From Paraphaeosphaeria minitans (lineage: Eukaryota; Ascomycota; Dothideomycetes; Pleosporales; Didymosphaeriaceae), in NCBI GenBank assembly GCA_015832175.1, contig WJXW01000012.1:640001-704000 (forward strand): a stretch of DNA of 64,000 nt. Reading direction: 5' to 3'. The notes beneath the pieces were generated by a model, which did not search any database, was not told the DNA's origin, and was given only the letters and a program-made list of their open reading frames with translations. The translations under genes were made by a program, and so were the position numbers. This document shows, piece by piece, positions 11,377 to 24,000 of this stretch (positions are counted from its first letter, which is position 1; each line of letters starts with the position of its first letter).

Positions 11377-12991
11377 ATGTCCTACTATCCGGGCCAGCAG
11401 TATCACAATGGCGCATCCAACTACGGCGCGCTCCCGCCACAGCAAAACTACGGGCCGCCGCAGGCCTACCCGGCACCGGCCTACGGCGCTCCGTGAGTGG
11501 TGCTCTAGCATCGAGAACCACGAGGCAGATGCTGACGGCTATCTACCACGCAGACCTCCGCAGCAGTACGGCTACCAACACTCGCCCTCGCCACAACCCC
11601 CCTACAATCCCGGCTACCAGCAGGGCCCGCCCCCGCAGCAGTACGGATACCAGCAGGTGCGTGCCCCATTGCATCGTGAATGGGACCATTCGTGAAGCTG
11701 ATGCTTGACCAGACCCCGCCGTCCCAGCAGTATGGCGGCTACGGGGGACCACCTCCGCAGCAGCACCAGCAACACTACCAGCCACCGCGTACGTTGACGT
11801 TTTACCCCTAGTGAGCTCCCACTGACGGGAACAGCACCGCAAATGCAGCAGCGTCTGCCCGGCGGTCCACCACCTCCACCAACTGCCCCCCAAAGCTTCG
11901 GTCACAACGCCCCCACCGGCTACTCCTTCCAATACTCGGCTTGCAACGGACGGCGGAAAGCGCTGCTCATCGGCATCAACTACTTTGGCCAGCGCGGACA
12001 GCTCCGAGGCTGCATCAACGATGTGAAGAACATGAGCACATACTTGAACGCACACTTCAACTACAAGCGGGAGGACATGGTCCTCTTGACCGATGACCAA
12101 AACAACCCCATGAGCCAGCCCACCAAAGCCAACATCTTGCGAGCAATGCACTGGCTGGTCAAGGACGCTCAGCCGAACGATTCCCTGTTCTTCCACTATT
12201 CAGGTACGCCATCCCACGACAACCGTGGTTAGATGAGACTAACAGCAGCAGGACACGGCGGTCAGACTAAGGATCTTGACGGCGATGAGGACGACGGTTA
12301 CGATGAGGTCATCTACCCCGTGGATTTCCGAACGGCCGGCCACATTGTCGACGACGAAATGCATCGTATCATGGTCGCCTCACTACAGCCAGGTGTGCGG
12401 TTGACAGCCATCTTCGATTCATGCCACTCTGGATCTGCGCTCGACCTGCCGTACGTCTACTCCACCGCTGGTGTGATCAAGGAGCCGAACCTGGCCAAGG
12501 AAGCTGGCCAGGGCCTGCTGGGCATCATGTCATCTTACGCTCGCAACGACATCGGTGGCATGATGTCGACGGCCAGCAGCCTGTTCAAGAAGGTCACCAC
12601 CGGCGACAAGGTGAGGGAGCAGAACTTGAGAACGAAGACGAGCCCGGCCGACGTCATCATGTGGAGTGGTTCCAAAGACACACAGACATCGTAAGTTGGA
12701 TCGTCCAAGAAAGCCAGTATGTATAGTACTGACCAGATTCAGCGCCGACGCATCGATTCAGGGCGAGGCTACCGGCGCCATGTCGTGGGCGTTCATCACT
12801 GCTCTGAAGAAGAACCCGAATCAGAGCTACGTGCAGCTGCTGAATAGTATTCGCGACGAGCTCCAGGCAGATTACACCCAGAAGCCGCAATTAAGTTGCA
12901 GCCATCCCCTGGGTAAGTATCCATTACCTCAAACGTGTTCACGTGCGTGCTAATGCATGCCTCAGATGTCGACCTTCAATACCGAATGTAG
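11377..12991 (+). CDS. mca1: Metacaspase (type I) with Gln/Pro/Tyr-rich prodomain
   Basis: Clan CD cysteine peptidase cleaving after Arg/Lys, linked in fungi to stress, ageing and aggregate handling. Seven exons give 427 residues: 11377-11492, 11554-11656, 11728-11788, 11835-12203, 12252-12690, 12743-12912, 12966-12991; all introns are GT-AG with continuous phase. The prodomain (first ~130 residues) is spread over three short exons with repeated QQYGYQ and PPQQ units. The p20 core begins [15 protein letters not shown]. The catalytic dyad is visible: His218 in HYSGHGG (its codon lies just after a splice junction) and Cys274 in DSCHSGS. The p10-like part has [11 protein letters not shown], also across a splice, and ends [11 protein letters not shown]. 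The length matches fungal metacaspases. The Gln-rich prodomain is the part reported to drive aggregation in yeast Mca1. Confidence 0.93.
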
Positions 12992-13749
12992 AGGAGTCCA
13001 CATTGACTGTGCAGCGAGAACGTCTTACATGAATACTCTGCGCATTGGCTGGGAACGGAGACAGGAAAGGGAAAAGGCATTGGAACTCATGGCTGACGAA
13101 TGGCTTTGATACTTGGATTGTACATGTTGCAATGAGCGAGCGACTGCTTGGGTTGGATCACCATAGCGGCGTTTGAGGAACGCAAGTCTGGATACCAAGG
13201 TTGATTCTTCATATTCTAATTTGGCGTTGTGCTGTGTATGTGGCACAAAACCCTTATATGTAATGCTGGTATGCATATCACTTTATCCACCCGAGACAAA
13301 AGGCTTGAATGAATATGTCCAACTGGATTTGTTGCAGATGGCTACACGGCGCGTCAAGTGAAGCGCAACGAAATGCCCGAGCACGGGCCATGTGATCGAC
13401 GTCCGGGATCCACGTCAAAGACGACTACCTACCTACGACGACTCACCCGCGATGCGCCATCTCAAACTACGTTACCATGTATTCTGAGCCGCTGGCGCGC
13501 TACCACCCCTAGCCAACTAGATTACCTTTCCCTGCACCTCCCCACCCCGTGACAGAAGCTTCGATTACCATAGGTACCATTCTCCTGTGCGAACAACTCA
13601 ACCTCACCGGAACGTTGCGGAGGCGCACCCCATGCCACACTTCCTACGAGATGCCAGCAGAACTTTGAAAACATCGCACCCAAAGAGCCCCCTTAGGTAC
13701 TCAATCTCCCCACGTAAAATCCAGGCGTGCCGGCCAACACCCGCCCACT
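12992..13749. other. Intergenic region
   Basis: Metacaspase 3' flank and upstream region of the next gene. CT-rich leader-like sequence lies from about 13550 to 13749. I see no gene or repeat. Confidence 0.5.
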
Positions 13750-15387
13750 ATGCCGTTGGTCCTATTCACACCGGATCCCTCAGATACCTCAACAACAACC
13801 ATCAACGGCATCTCTTTCAGCATCCCCGCGCTCAACGCCTTCCACTACGCGCTCTACAGCAACAACACAATTTCTAATGGTTCGGAGTGCTACCTTGCTT
13901 TCGACGGGTTTAGGCCTAGTATGCTGGACAATGGGACTTGGTTACATGCTACGAGTTGCTACATCCCGTACTATGGGGCGGGCAGGAGAGCGGTCGCGAG
14001 TATTGTTTTTGGGGTGGGGTTTGGGCTGTGTGTTTTGGGCGCGTTGATGAATTTGAAGAAGTAAGTTGTTTCGAAGTGCAGGTCCTGGGTGCTGCCTTGA
14101 TGCGGGAAACTTCTGGGTACGGTGTGTTACCCCAGCATTGCCAGACTTCTGGCCCAGTACTGTACACCATGCACCTCGATCCTGTCCCCACTTCTGCGAC
14201 TCGACTGACTTCGTACCCGCGAGCACAGGCACGGCGCTCAGCACCTCCGCGAAGACAAGAGATTCAAACTAGTAGGACGGCGCTGGCAGTGGTACTGGAT
14301 GCTCTTCGTCTCCGCCTGCGCGATGATAAGTCTCTTCACCGGCGTTGACGTGGATCGCTACTACCTGCAACAAATGCCCATCATGCTGCAAACCTTCTTC
14401 TTCACCCTGACACTGCCCGTGGCTCTAGCAGCCGTGTGGGAATCCATCCGCCACTGGGGCTCCTGGCAGGAGCGTCAGCTCGTCGACGCTGATCCCTATG
14501 GAATGCCTCCCTCCGCCCGCCACGTCCGCATCCAATTCTACACCCCGCTCGTCTTCTACGTGCTCGCATGGCTCACCTTCTTCCTCACCATCCCGAAACC
14601 CTGGTCACCAATTCAGAAACAAAACACCCCCGAGCAAACCCGCGACATCGCCATCCCTGCCGCCACAGACGCCCGCGCCAAAGCAGGCGCCCTCGTCGCA
14701 GCCCTCGCCTGGGCCGTCATTGCCTTCTCCCTCACACACACCCTGCGCACCTTCCACCCGGGCAAGCCTCTCCTCTCGGCGCTACCGAAACACCTCCTCC
14801 TGAACCTCCTATTCCTCGCCCTGTGCACCGCCTACGCCATCGCATCTTCTTTCTCGTGGTCCCTCGCCCTCGCAAATCAGCATGTTTCTATCGCTTACCC
14901 CTTCGCCATGGGCTACGCGCCCCTCCTGCTCATCCTGCTGACCGCCAATGTCGCCGGGTTCCGCACCGAGAATGAGGACAAGCAGCTCATTGCGCAGCGC
15001 GGGGCGCGGGGCCGCGCGCACGATGCCGAGCTGAATCTGGTGAAGAAGCCTGAGTGGTGGGGTCGAAATAGGGCGGCTCGGTTTGCGAGCGACGACGAGA
15101 GGTTGGGTAACATGGCTGGTGAGGCTGGTGGGGGGAGGCCAACGGCGAGGGCGATGGAGATGGGCGACATGAAGGTACGCCAGAGGAGTCGGAGCAGATC
15201 CGTTCGGGATCCGTTTCGAGATGAGAGTCCGGAGCGTGACAGAGGGACGGGGACGGGCATGCAGGCAAGAGGGTCTGAGGTGGCCAGAGGCGGCAATGAA
15301 GCGAGTGCGAGCATGGAGGTCGAAGCGACTTCACAACCTGCGGGACCGGCGCCCCAGCAGAGGATACGGAGTATGCTGGATGTCTGA
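13750..15387 (+). CDS. Seven-segment membrane protein, DUF2434-like
   Basis: Two exons, 13750-14060 and 14229-15387, joined by a 168-bp GT-AG intron (phase 2), give 489 residues. An N-terminal non-cytosolic part of about 75 residues with NNT and NGT glycosylation sites is followed by seven hydrophobic segments: around residues 80-100, 118-140 (WQWYWMLFVSACAMISLF), 150-172, 195-215, 245-265, 280-300 and 312-335. The tail of about 145 residues is charged, disordered and Arg/Ser/Glu-rich. GVDVDRYYLQQMPIMLQTFF and WESIRHWGSWQERQ resemble the fungal DUF2434 family as I remember it. Function unknown; the layout would suit a receptor-like or channel-like membrane protein. The splice is supported by the open frame and hydrophobic continuity on both sides. 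Confidence 0.75.
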
Positions 15388-16223
15388 TGCCATGTCCATT
15401 ACACGTTCCTGGTCGCATAGGTAGACGACATGTAGCCAAAGAATCAAAGTCTGAGCGGGAGACATGGCACAGCATCGCGCCGGTACGAAAGAAGAGACTG
15501 CTGATTCCAAGCCCAGCGACCATAAAAAACTCCAGTGCAATCCGGAATGCACTCTCTCCCCCTGTGCAGAATATCTTGCGTGCTCGGAAAGAATCCACTT
15601 GCAGTTTGTGAAGGGACGAACATGCAAGGAACTTCCGGTAACAGCACATAAGCTCCCTATGTCTTCCTCTGGATGTGACAGCTTGATACGCTTAGCTGAA
15701 TGAAATTGCATCCCATCTCGTTGCCATGTCGAAATACATTTGAGAGGGCATAAGAGATGCCTACCTAGGCGATTGGCTGTTCCATACACAAGAGGTAGGA
15801 CCAGTCACAGCCGACGCTAACAAATGATTGTCTCGTCGACGTACAAATTACTTGCGACGCAAGGCTCCCTTTTTTGGGGGTTTGATTCTGCGTTTCCTTG
15901 CGTCGAGCATGATGCTTGACGATCACGATGGGCATCTGATTGTGATGGTTCCTGTCTCGCAGCCAATCAGAAGAGGCGCGCCTTCTGTTTGCGGGTCGAG
16001 GAGTTGACGCGGCGGTAGCTTGCCTCCACAACCTCACGTTGCTTCCCGTGATAGCAGCCTTACCCTACTGATAGCCTACCTTTGCTCTCCAAGTACATTG
16101 CACCCCAGAGACATCAAGATCGATTCTCTTGCTCGCCCCATCCGCCCTCCTCGCGACAGTACACGGCGTCGTCACCCCGCGCACCCCGCACCACACGTAG
16201 TCGTCTGCCATCCCACGGCAGCA
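15388..16223. other. Intergenic region
   Basis: 3' flank of the membrane protein gene and promoter/leader of sds23. C-rich 5' leader from about 16080. Short overlapping frames only. Confidence 0.5.
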
Positions 16224-18062
16224 ATGGCGGACTACGCGGACCACGAGGACCCCAACGGCGCCAGCAAGAAGGATGCAACGCTGCGCTCAATTGCCAATGC
16301 AACCTCGCCGAGGTCGCCGCCCGCGCCCCTCCAGATGGGTTCAAGCCCGCATTCGGGCCACCGCTCGAGTTTCGCAGAGAACATGCGCGGGCTGCCCAAC
16401 TCGCCGCGCGCTTCCCGCCAGCCGTCCCTTTCGCAGCAGGCATTGCAGGACCTGTTGAACAATCCGCCCACCAAGGGTGGCGAACCCAAGTTTACAGGGA
16501 GAGATTGGAAGTCGGTGCACGTCGGCGAGGTCGTGGACGAGAAGCAGGTGCGATTCGCAGAACTTGACACCAGCGTGGAGGAGGCAACAAATGTGAGTAG
16601 ACAACGGCTTGCCTGTCTCTGTGTGTGGTGGCACAGATCGTGCTTCCTACAACTAGCCCGCGACAGCTGCATGGCAAGAAACGCTAATTGGGAACAGCTA
16701 CTCATAGGATACGGTGCGCCCAATGTTCTTTTGCTTCGCGAAGATGAATCCTCGTCTACGGCTGTCGGAACGTTCGATTACAGTGACCTGAATAGCTACC
16801 TCCTACTCGTCGTCGGCTTAGCACATCCAGATGAAGCAGATGTCAAGTCATTCGACGAGCTTGCCAAGAAGGGCCGCGAAGGCAAGCCAATACCGCTCAA
16901 AGATGTGAAGGACTTGGGCAAGAAAGAACCGCTCATCACACTGCCTGCGTCAGCCGACCTTGCTAAGGCTATGGAGGTTTTTGGCAGCGGTGTGCATCGC
17001 GTTCTGGTTGTGAAGGAGGGCACCACCGACGTGATTGGGATCCTAACACAGTTGCGTCTCCTGCAATTCTTCTGGGACAACAGGCAAAGCTTTCCCGCTG
17101 TGAACCAGCTCTATCCTTCGCTTATCAAAGAACTAAACCTTGGGACGCAGTCGGTCATTGCGATAAAGTGAGTGCTCAAGTGCCGTTATTTATGCTGCCA
17201 TGAGCGACGGAACAAATGTCCAAAGTCTGGACCTTGCTAATCATATTTAGCGGCGACAAGCCCCTGACCGATGCGCTCGAATTGATGCACAACGAGGGCG
17301 TCACCTCCCTACCGGTCCTAGACGCCCAGAATAACGTCATTGGCAACATCTCACACGCGGACGTTCGAGTCAGTCTTCTCCGATATTGCCCTCCTCTTTG
17401 AGTGCTGATTGCTCTAGCTTCTTACTAAAACAACCTCCTTGCCGCTTCTCCGCTCCTCTTGCATTCACTTCATCGGCGTCATTCTCAGTGAACGCGGTGT
17501 CAACGACGGAAAAGATTCTTTCCCAGTATTTCACATCACCCCTTACTCGACCCTCGCGCACACCGTCGCCAAACTTGTTGCTACTCGCTCCCACCGTATG
17601 TGGATCGTGGATGCTCCATCTCCCGCATCATCCGGACCACCAACCCCATCAGTGAATCCATCCGTAATGCCCCTCCCCTCACCTATTGCACCGCTCCCAT
17701 CGGCAGCGCCAGCACCGGTATCTGCACCATCTCCTCTTCTCTCCGGTGCCGCCGCGCCCGCCATCTCCGCGTCCGCCATACCAGGTGCCAGCCTGTCCGG
17801 CCGTCTCAATGGTGTAGTCAGCCTCACAGATATCCTCAACCTGTTCGCTCGTGCGAGCGGCTTGCATCCACACGACCCAGATGAAGCGCGGAGAGCTAGA
17901 CGGCGCAGCAGTAGCTCTAGCATGCGCAGGAGCATTGATAGCTCAAGGAGCGAGAGTATGAGTAGATCTTTTGGACGCAGGAGCAGTGTCAGCGATAGAG
18001 AGGCGGCTCACAGAGGCCTAGGAATCGTTCGAGGGAGGGCGAGCGGCGCTGGCATGGGATAG
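16224..18062 (+). CDS. sds23: Sds23/Moc1-type CBS-domain regulator
   Basis: Sds23 proteins inhibit PP2A/PP6-type phosphatases and act in mitotic exit, nutrient response and, in fission yeast, sexual development. Four exons: 16224-16592, 16698-17167, 17251-17368, 17418-18062 (533 residues). Residues 1-115 are disordered ([33 protein letters not shown]). CBS repeats follow: [15 protein letters not shown] and [28 protein letters not shown] with [36 protein letters not shown]; and [13 protein letters not shown] residues near [32 protein letters not shown] is a family hallmark. A Ser/Pro/Ala insert splits the last CBS pair, and the tail is Ser/Arg-rich. Intron 1 (105 nt) has no stop and is a multiple of 3. 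The frame after the TAG at 18060 stays open for 43 codons. Confidence 0.9.
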
Positions 18063-18576
18063 GAACCTGGCAGTGCGAGCTCGGACGAGATGATATTCAG
18101 ATTGAGTATGGAGGAGCGGAGGGAAGAGCCGAAGCCGAAGCCGAAGCCGAAGCAATGGAAGGGCAAGGAGCCGGTGCGAGATGATTCGGGCTGAACTTGC
18201 GGACACGAAGGGTGAACAGGGGAGCTAGAGAGTCATGTTATTGGGAATCGGCCAGTCCAAGTTATAGAGTTCTCGAGCAATTTGTTCTCGAGCTATGATA
18301 TCGTTTGTGGGATGTTTTTTTCGGCGTTTATCATAGGATGGATAGCGGTATTGCATGGCGCTTGGGGGAAATCTTGGATCCGGATACTAAGCATTGCAGA
18401 TGGTTTTTTTTTTTTTGGCTTCAACCTCTGTTGATCATCACAAACTCACAGGTATCTCGCAGGTGCTCTAAGCGGCTAGAACGCAAACTGATAAGAAGAA
18501 GAAAAAAAAAGAAACTGGAAGAACATATCAACAAAGGGGTATGTGAAGTTGACTGCAGCCACACGCGTGGGAACTG

Positions 18577-18610
<34 letters not shown>

Positions 18611-19165
18611 TGGGCGTGCAAGATAAATCCTGCTCAGGTTAGGCAGCTTGGGCTTGTTGTTCGTTCTTTGACCTTTTGTTGGCCCGGGCCAGCGATGGCG
18701 GCGGAGAAGGAAACGGAGAGCACGGTACGAGTCCCGCGGGATGGAGGTAAACCATCACATCACGATCCCGAGGCTGGGTACATCGGCTGAACCCGATTCG
18801 CAGGCCTCGACCGTGGTTCGATCATAGTCCCATCTGACATCAGGCACCGCTCTTCTTCGCGGCGGCCTTGGTGCGTGGACGGGATACAGGACTGCGTGCA
18901 ACTGTTCTAGGTGGAACTATTGCCGGTCCTCGGGCATTGTGCGGTGCTCGGAGTTTTGGCCTGGCCTGGCCTGGCCTGGCACGGTACTGATACCTAGCAA
19001 CGTGCGAGTAGCGGCACGCGGTTGGGACGGTGATGAAAAAGAAGTCTTACATTCATCTAGACCCGGGAGGTTGACCACCCAAACGCTCAACGATCGACGA
19101 GTTCTAAGCCCCAAATGCAATGTACATAAATTCCCAGCCAAATACGAAACGGTCGTCTATCATGT
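18063..19165. other. Intergenic region with simple repeats
   Basis: Begins with a 43-codon open extension of the Sds23 frame up to TGA 18192. It then holds a (TC)n tract at 18577-18603 and a (TGGCC)n tract at 18957-18980. Otherwise nothing recognised. Confidence 0.6.
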
Positions 19166-20300
19166 CTACTTCAACAGTGCAGGTCTGCTCTGCTGAGCCT
19201 TCTCAGCCGCGACGTTGGCAAGCTTCTGGAGCTTCTCAGCGCGCACTTGGCGGAGGTATCTGAACAGGAGGATGAAGGAGAGCTCGATGCGTTCCTTGGT
19301 CATCATGAGGAAGCCTTGCACCAGCAGGCCTTTCAGGATCTGGGGTCCGATGCCCTTGAACAGGCCGAGGGAACCCTCGTGTTCGATGATGTATTGCATG
19401 ACTTCGATGAAGCTCTTGAAGGGCTTGCCATTCCTCTCTGGTGGGGGCCTCGATTGCAGACCAACTTTCGCGACGATGAGCGGCTGCGTAGCGATGGTAG
19501 CGAGCGCCTTGGACATGGCACCGAGAGCTGGAGCAAACAGGTTAGCAGCTTTACTTGGAACGGGTGCCGTGTCTGTCCATACCGAATGCCTCCCACGGCT
19601 TGAGCGCGGTTCTGCCTGGAAACAGGCTCTCCTTTAACCTCTGGTAGGCACCGTATGTGATGGCGGGGTTCACCACGAGCACCAAGCTGGCCTTCAAGCC
19701 TCTCCAAAGCCCCGTCCAGCCGTCTTCGCTGTCGATGACCTCCTTTCCGGTCGCAAGAAGCCCTTTGCGCTCAAGCTTGGTCGTGGTCTGCTGTCGCGTC
19801 GTAACGACAGCTACCGGAATGGTGAACAATTGGGCAACCGCCCCCGCGACGGCACCAAGTCCCAGCTCAGCAGCTGTTCCTGGAGCGGCCGAGTAGTTCA
19901 GGTAAAGAGTGCGAACGATTGTATACCAGTAGAAGTAGGCAAAGTTGGTGGACGCAACACCAATCAATGAGCCTGTCATGCCAGCGTACAGTCCCGCGAC
20001 TCCCTCTGCATTCACAATCTTGGTGACCGCATCGAGGGTGGAAGCATAGTGTTCGTGATCGGGGGTGCTGGCAGCAGCTTCGGCGTAGGACCCCGGAGCG
20101 CGCTTAACCTGTACTTGCAGTTTGGTCTTCACACTGCGCGGGATATCAGCTTATCTTCCGCAACGGGTCTCTTGCGGCGCATCGGAGCCGGCTTACATGT
20201 CCAACGGGTACACCAGGGCATTCGCGAGCACAGCGCCCGCAGAGCCAGCCACGGCATTGCCCCATGGCGGCAACTTTTCCAGCTTCGATGCGCCGGCCAT
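19166..20300 (-). CDS. ANT1: Peroxisomal adenine nucleotide carrier (Ant1/PMP47 type)
   Basis: Mitochondrial-carrier-family protein resembling fungal PMP47/Ant1, which exchanges ATP for AMP across the peroxisomal membrane and so supports fatty-acid activation. Three exons on the minus strand, 20300-20197, 20133-19583 and 19527-19166, give 338 residues, normal for the family. All three carrier repeats are visible: PLDIVKTKLQ (reconstituted across intron 1), a degenerate IPVAVVTTRQQ in repeat 2, and TQPLIVAKVGLQ in repeat 3. Helix pairs such as NFAYFYWYTIVRTLYLN and the segment KASLVLVVNPAITYGAYQRL are PMP47-like. Both introns (63 and 55 bp) are GT-AG. The lysine-rich tail EKLQKLANVAAEKAQQSRPALLK has no PTS1. 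Peroxisomal rather than mitochondrial location is inferred from family resemblance. Confidence 0.85.
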
Positions 20301-21062
20301 TGTGGGATTGTCGACTGCGAAAGACGCGTAAGCGGCGCGACGACGTTGGACGGCGATTTACCGATAGCGGCGGCAGATGGTGTGACCGGGGTGATGGGGT
20401 GTCGTGATGTGCGGTGACGGACTTGCTATCTCATGGCAACCACCAGAGGAGCCAGCGAGTCAGACTGAAGAGGGAGAGCAAGAGCAGAAGGATGCGGTGA
20501 GGGATCGTGACAGTCTAGTATACCCAGAGGCGCTCCCAGCCGGCGTCGGGGAGCTTCTTTGCATGGCTGATGAGATCCGAGTTGTGCCGAGGTTCATACA
20601 AAGGCAGTGTAGGCAAGATAAAATGGGTCGGGCCGTGCACTGGGACATGGCGTCTGGCATCTGGCTCGGCTGCTGTCTCCCACCACAAGTGCACTTCACC
20701 GGATGGGTGGAAGGGAGCCCGACTCGACATGAGAATTGCATGAGGAGAGCCGGCCCAGACGTACAGAATTGCAGGTCGACAATTGGAGCATTGGCATGGG
20801 CATCGGCATTGCCAGTCGCTACCAGTACGAAGTACAACGCCGCCCTTCTCAGCAGGCACGTGCCCCGCGATGGCTTGGCGTTAGGTCGAGCTACAACAAC
20901 ACGCACGCTCACTTCTACAAAACTGCGGTCTACAATTTGCATGCTCCGTCTGAATGTGCACCAAACGCGCCCTCGTGCAGGCCTAGCCCTCGCAACCGCT
21001 CCGAAGACGGCATCGCCGAAGCGTCAAAAGGCTCTGCTCGCATCCACTCCGTGCCACAGAGC
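20301..21062. other. Divergent intergenic region between ANT1 and palB
   Basis: About 760 bp separating two genes transcribed away from each other, so it should carry both promoters. I see no repeat or RNA gene. Short open frames on both strands lack recognisable content. Confidence 0.5.
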
Positions 21063-24000
21063 ATGGCAGATCAAGCAGCCCAATTAGGTGCTTTGAAAGC
21101 TGCCGCCAGCGTATGTGACACTGACATGGCAGCTTTGGGAATATCCGCGGATTTTTGAGGGTGAGCCTTACTTACTTCTCGTACAGAAACATGAGTCGCG
21201 GGTCAAGATTGCGGCAACCAAAGATGAAGCTCTCCAGCAGGCGCTTGCTGCAGCAGAAAACCTCATGAAGGCTGTGAAGCTGACGGCGAATCCGGTCGAG
21301 AAGAAGCAACTGAGCCAGAGGTTCAATGCCGTTGCCGATGTTGCACGAAGCGTGAAGAGTAACGAATGGACATCTCCGAAACCAGTAGTCACAATCCCCC
21401 CGCAGCAGCAGCAGCAGCAGCAAGCGCATGTGGCATCAGAGTCGAAATCAAAGGCCGACGGAATCGGAGAATGGGCTGCAGAAGTTGCACAATCATTCGA
21501 CTACATTCCTAAAAGCTCTCATCCTCAGCCTACACATCCAACACAGGACTCATCTTCGGAAGCGCGAGTCGCTACCCAGCCTATCCTACCCCAGGGTATT
21601 TCATTCACAGCATCCCCATCCCTATCCCCATCCCAAACTCCTACCTTGATATCTGCCCACGCAAATGGAAAACATGAGAATGGTTGGGGGCACACTACTG
21701 GAGGTATTCCTCATTCAAAATCGTACGTGGCAGCGCAGGACGACTCGAGATATCGTATACAGCAAGTTACACAAAAGGGACTGCCGCGGACGGGCTCGAA
21801 AACTTTCGTATCTCATGTACGCAAGCTACGTGAGCCTGTCTCTTCTCGAAAGCGGACCACAAAAGAGGAGATTATCCTTCTCAAGGCTTCGCTCGTGAAC
21901 GGGGTGAAGTGCCCGCCATGGGACAAGATCCCTTCCGCAGATGAATTTGCCGCGGATGGCTCTGGGTTCTTTACGTAAGTGTTTCATCTCATAACGAGGG
22001 TCCAGCGCTGTGCGGATGCAAGGCGGTGTTTGATGAACCGTACTAATATTTTAGTCAACCTCGTGAACTGAGCTTGTCCCCTCAGCAGCAGCAGCATTTC
22101 AAGGCCTGGACTCGTGCGGAAAATGCGTTGCCGAGGGGCTCATCTGGATTAGACGAACATCCTGTCATGTCATCGCCTCGTCCAATCGACTTAGTCCAGG
22201 ATGCGGCGACAGACTGTTCGGTTGTTGCCAGTCTTTGCGCCGGAATTGCTCGAACTGAGCGTGGATACGACAAGGTGCGTTGCTCACAGGTCTTTAGTGC
22301 GTCGTTATTGACTGCAAATCAAAGATTCTTTCAACAAAGTTGTATCCATTTGATCGTAACCTGGGAAGGCCGGTCATATCTACCAACGGCAAATACATTG
22401 TTCGACTGCATTTCAATGGTTGTTGGAGGAGAGTGACGATTGACGATCGTCTCCCACAATCAGAGACACGCGCCCTTCATGTCGTCGATCGGCGAGAACC
22501 ACTGCTCTTGTGGCCCGCTCTTCTCGAAAAAGCCTACTTGACTGTCCGTGGAGGGTATGATTTTCCAGGCAGCAATTCTTGTAGCGATTTGTGGACGTTG
22601 ACCGGCTGGATCCCTGAACAGGTCCATTTGCAGGAGTGAGTCTTCCTTTGTCGCTTGTTCGAATACCTGCTGACCGATTCAGAACCGACATCGTCCCTGA
22701 CCAGCTTTGGAATCGGCTCCACAAAGCGTTTGATTTTGGAGATGTCCTTGCTACTCTCGGTACTGGTAAAATGTCTGCCAGGCAAGAGCGCGAGCTGGGC
22801 TTAGAGGGCCAACATAGCTATGTCGTACTAGATCTGAAAGAGACGGAAAATGATCGATTTCTCCTCGTGAAGAACCCTTGGGTCGAAGGTAGGGGTTGGC
22901 TTGGTCCACGTCCCTCTCCGGAAGAATTATATGCCTCGTCTACCATAACCGATAGTTCGAAGGATGGCCTGGCAACTTACCACCGCGACACGATACCCAC
23001 AAAAGACCGGCCTAACCCGACAACATTCTGGATTGGATTGGAACAAGTGATAAGCCACTTTGACGGTCTGTATCTGAATTGGAATCCTGGCCTGTTCCGC
23101 TACCGGCAAGACATTCACTTTGAGTGGGCAGTTGATGGGTCCTCTGAAGAAGAGAACAGATGCATTGTAGCGCATCCTCAATTCCTTTTTCACTCGGAAG
23201 ACGAAAGCCCTGTTTGGTTTCTGCTAAGTCGTCACTTCCGAACAACATTTGGTGATAGCAAAGAGGAGTCGGATGCCTTCAACGACGGAAGCATACGTCC
23301 GAGTACGCTGACAGACACGTCGGACGATATACCCAAAGGGTACATGAGCATCTTCGTATGCCCAGGCAACGGGAACCGTCTATACATCAAAGACACGTGT
23401 CTCGAGCGCAGCGACTACGTCACAACACCACAGTGTCTCCTACGCTGGGATGCCGACGCCAAATCGACCTATACAGTTGTGTTAGACCAGGATGAACTGC
23501 CTGCGTCGGCATACACGTTCTCGCTTTTTGCTTTTTCGAATTCCAAAATCGAGCTGGAACCAGCGATTCCACGGTATCCGCTACAGAAAATTGTCACGGG
23601 CGAATGGACGAAGCAGACGGCCGGAGGAGGTACAGGCTCCAGCCAATACTTCCAAAACCCACAGTACGCCCTCGAGGTGAAGCAGCGGGGACCTCTAGCC
23701 ATCCTTCTGACCAGCACCAATCGGAAGAACGCTCTCCACGTGAAGCTTACCTTGGGACACGGCAAACGGATATATCGGCTCAACAGTCGGGACGTTCTCG
23801 CTGACTCGGGAGACCATCGGGCGCGCTGTGTCTTTGCGGAAGCCAAGGATCTGGAGCCTGGCATGTACACCATCGTCTGCTCTCTATTCGAGGCTGGGCA
23901 GACGGGCGACTACAGTTTGCGAGTGGACAGCACCTGCGAGATCGCACTCAAACAAATACCACGAGATGGCGCGGGGCTCATGTTGAACCGACTTGCGCCC

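Noticed and set aside
20404..21158. 227- and 140-codon frames upstream of palB
   Set aside because: They overlap each other in different frames, are unlike any family I know, and lie in a divergent promoter region; only the last 16 codons before 21110 are kept as palB exon 1.
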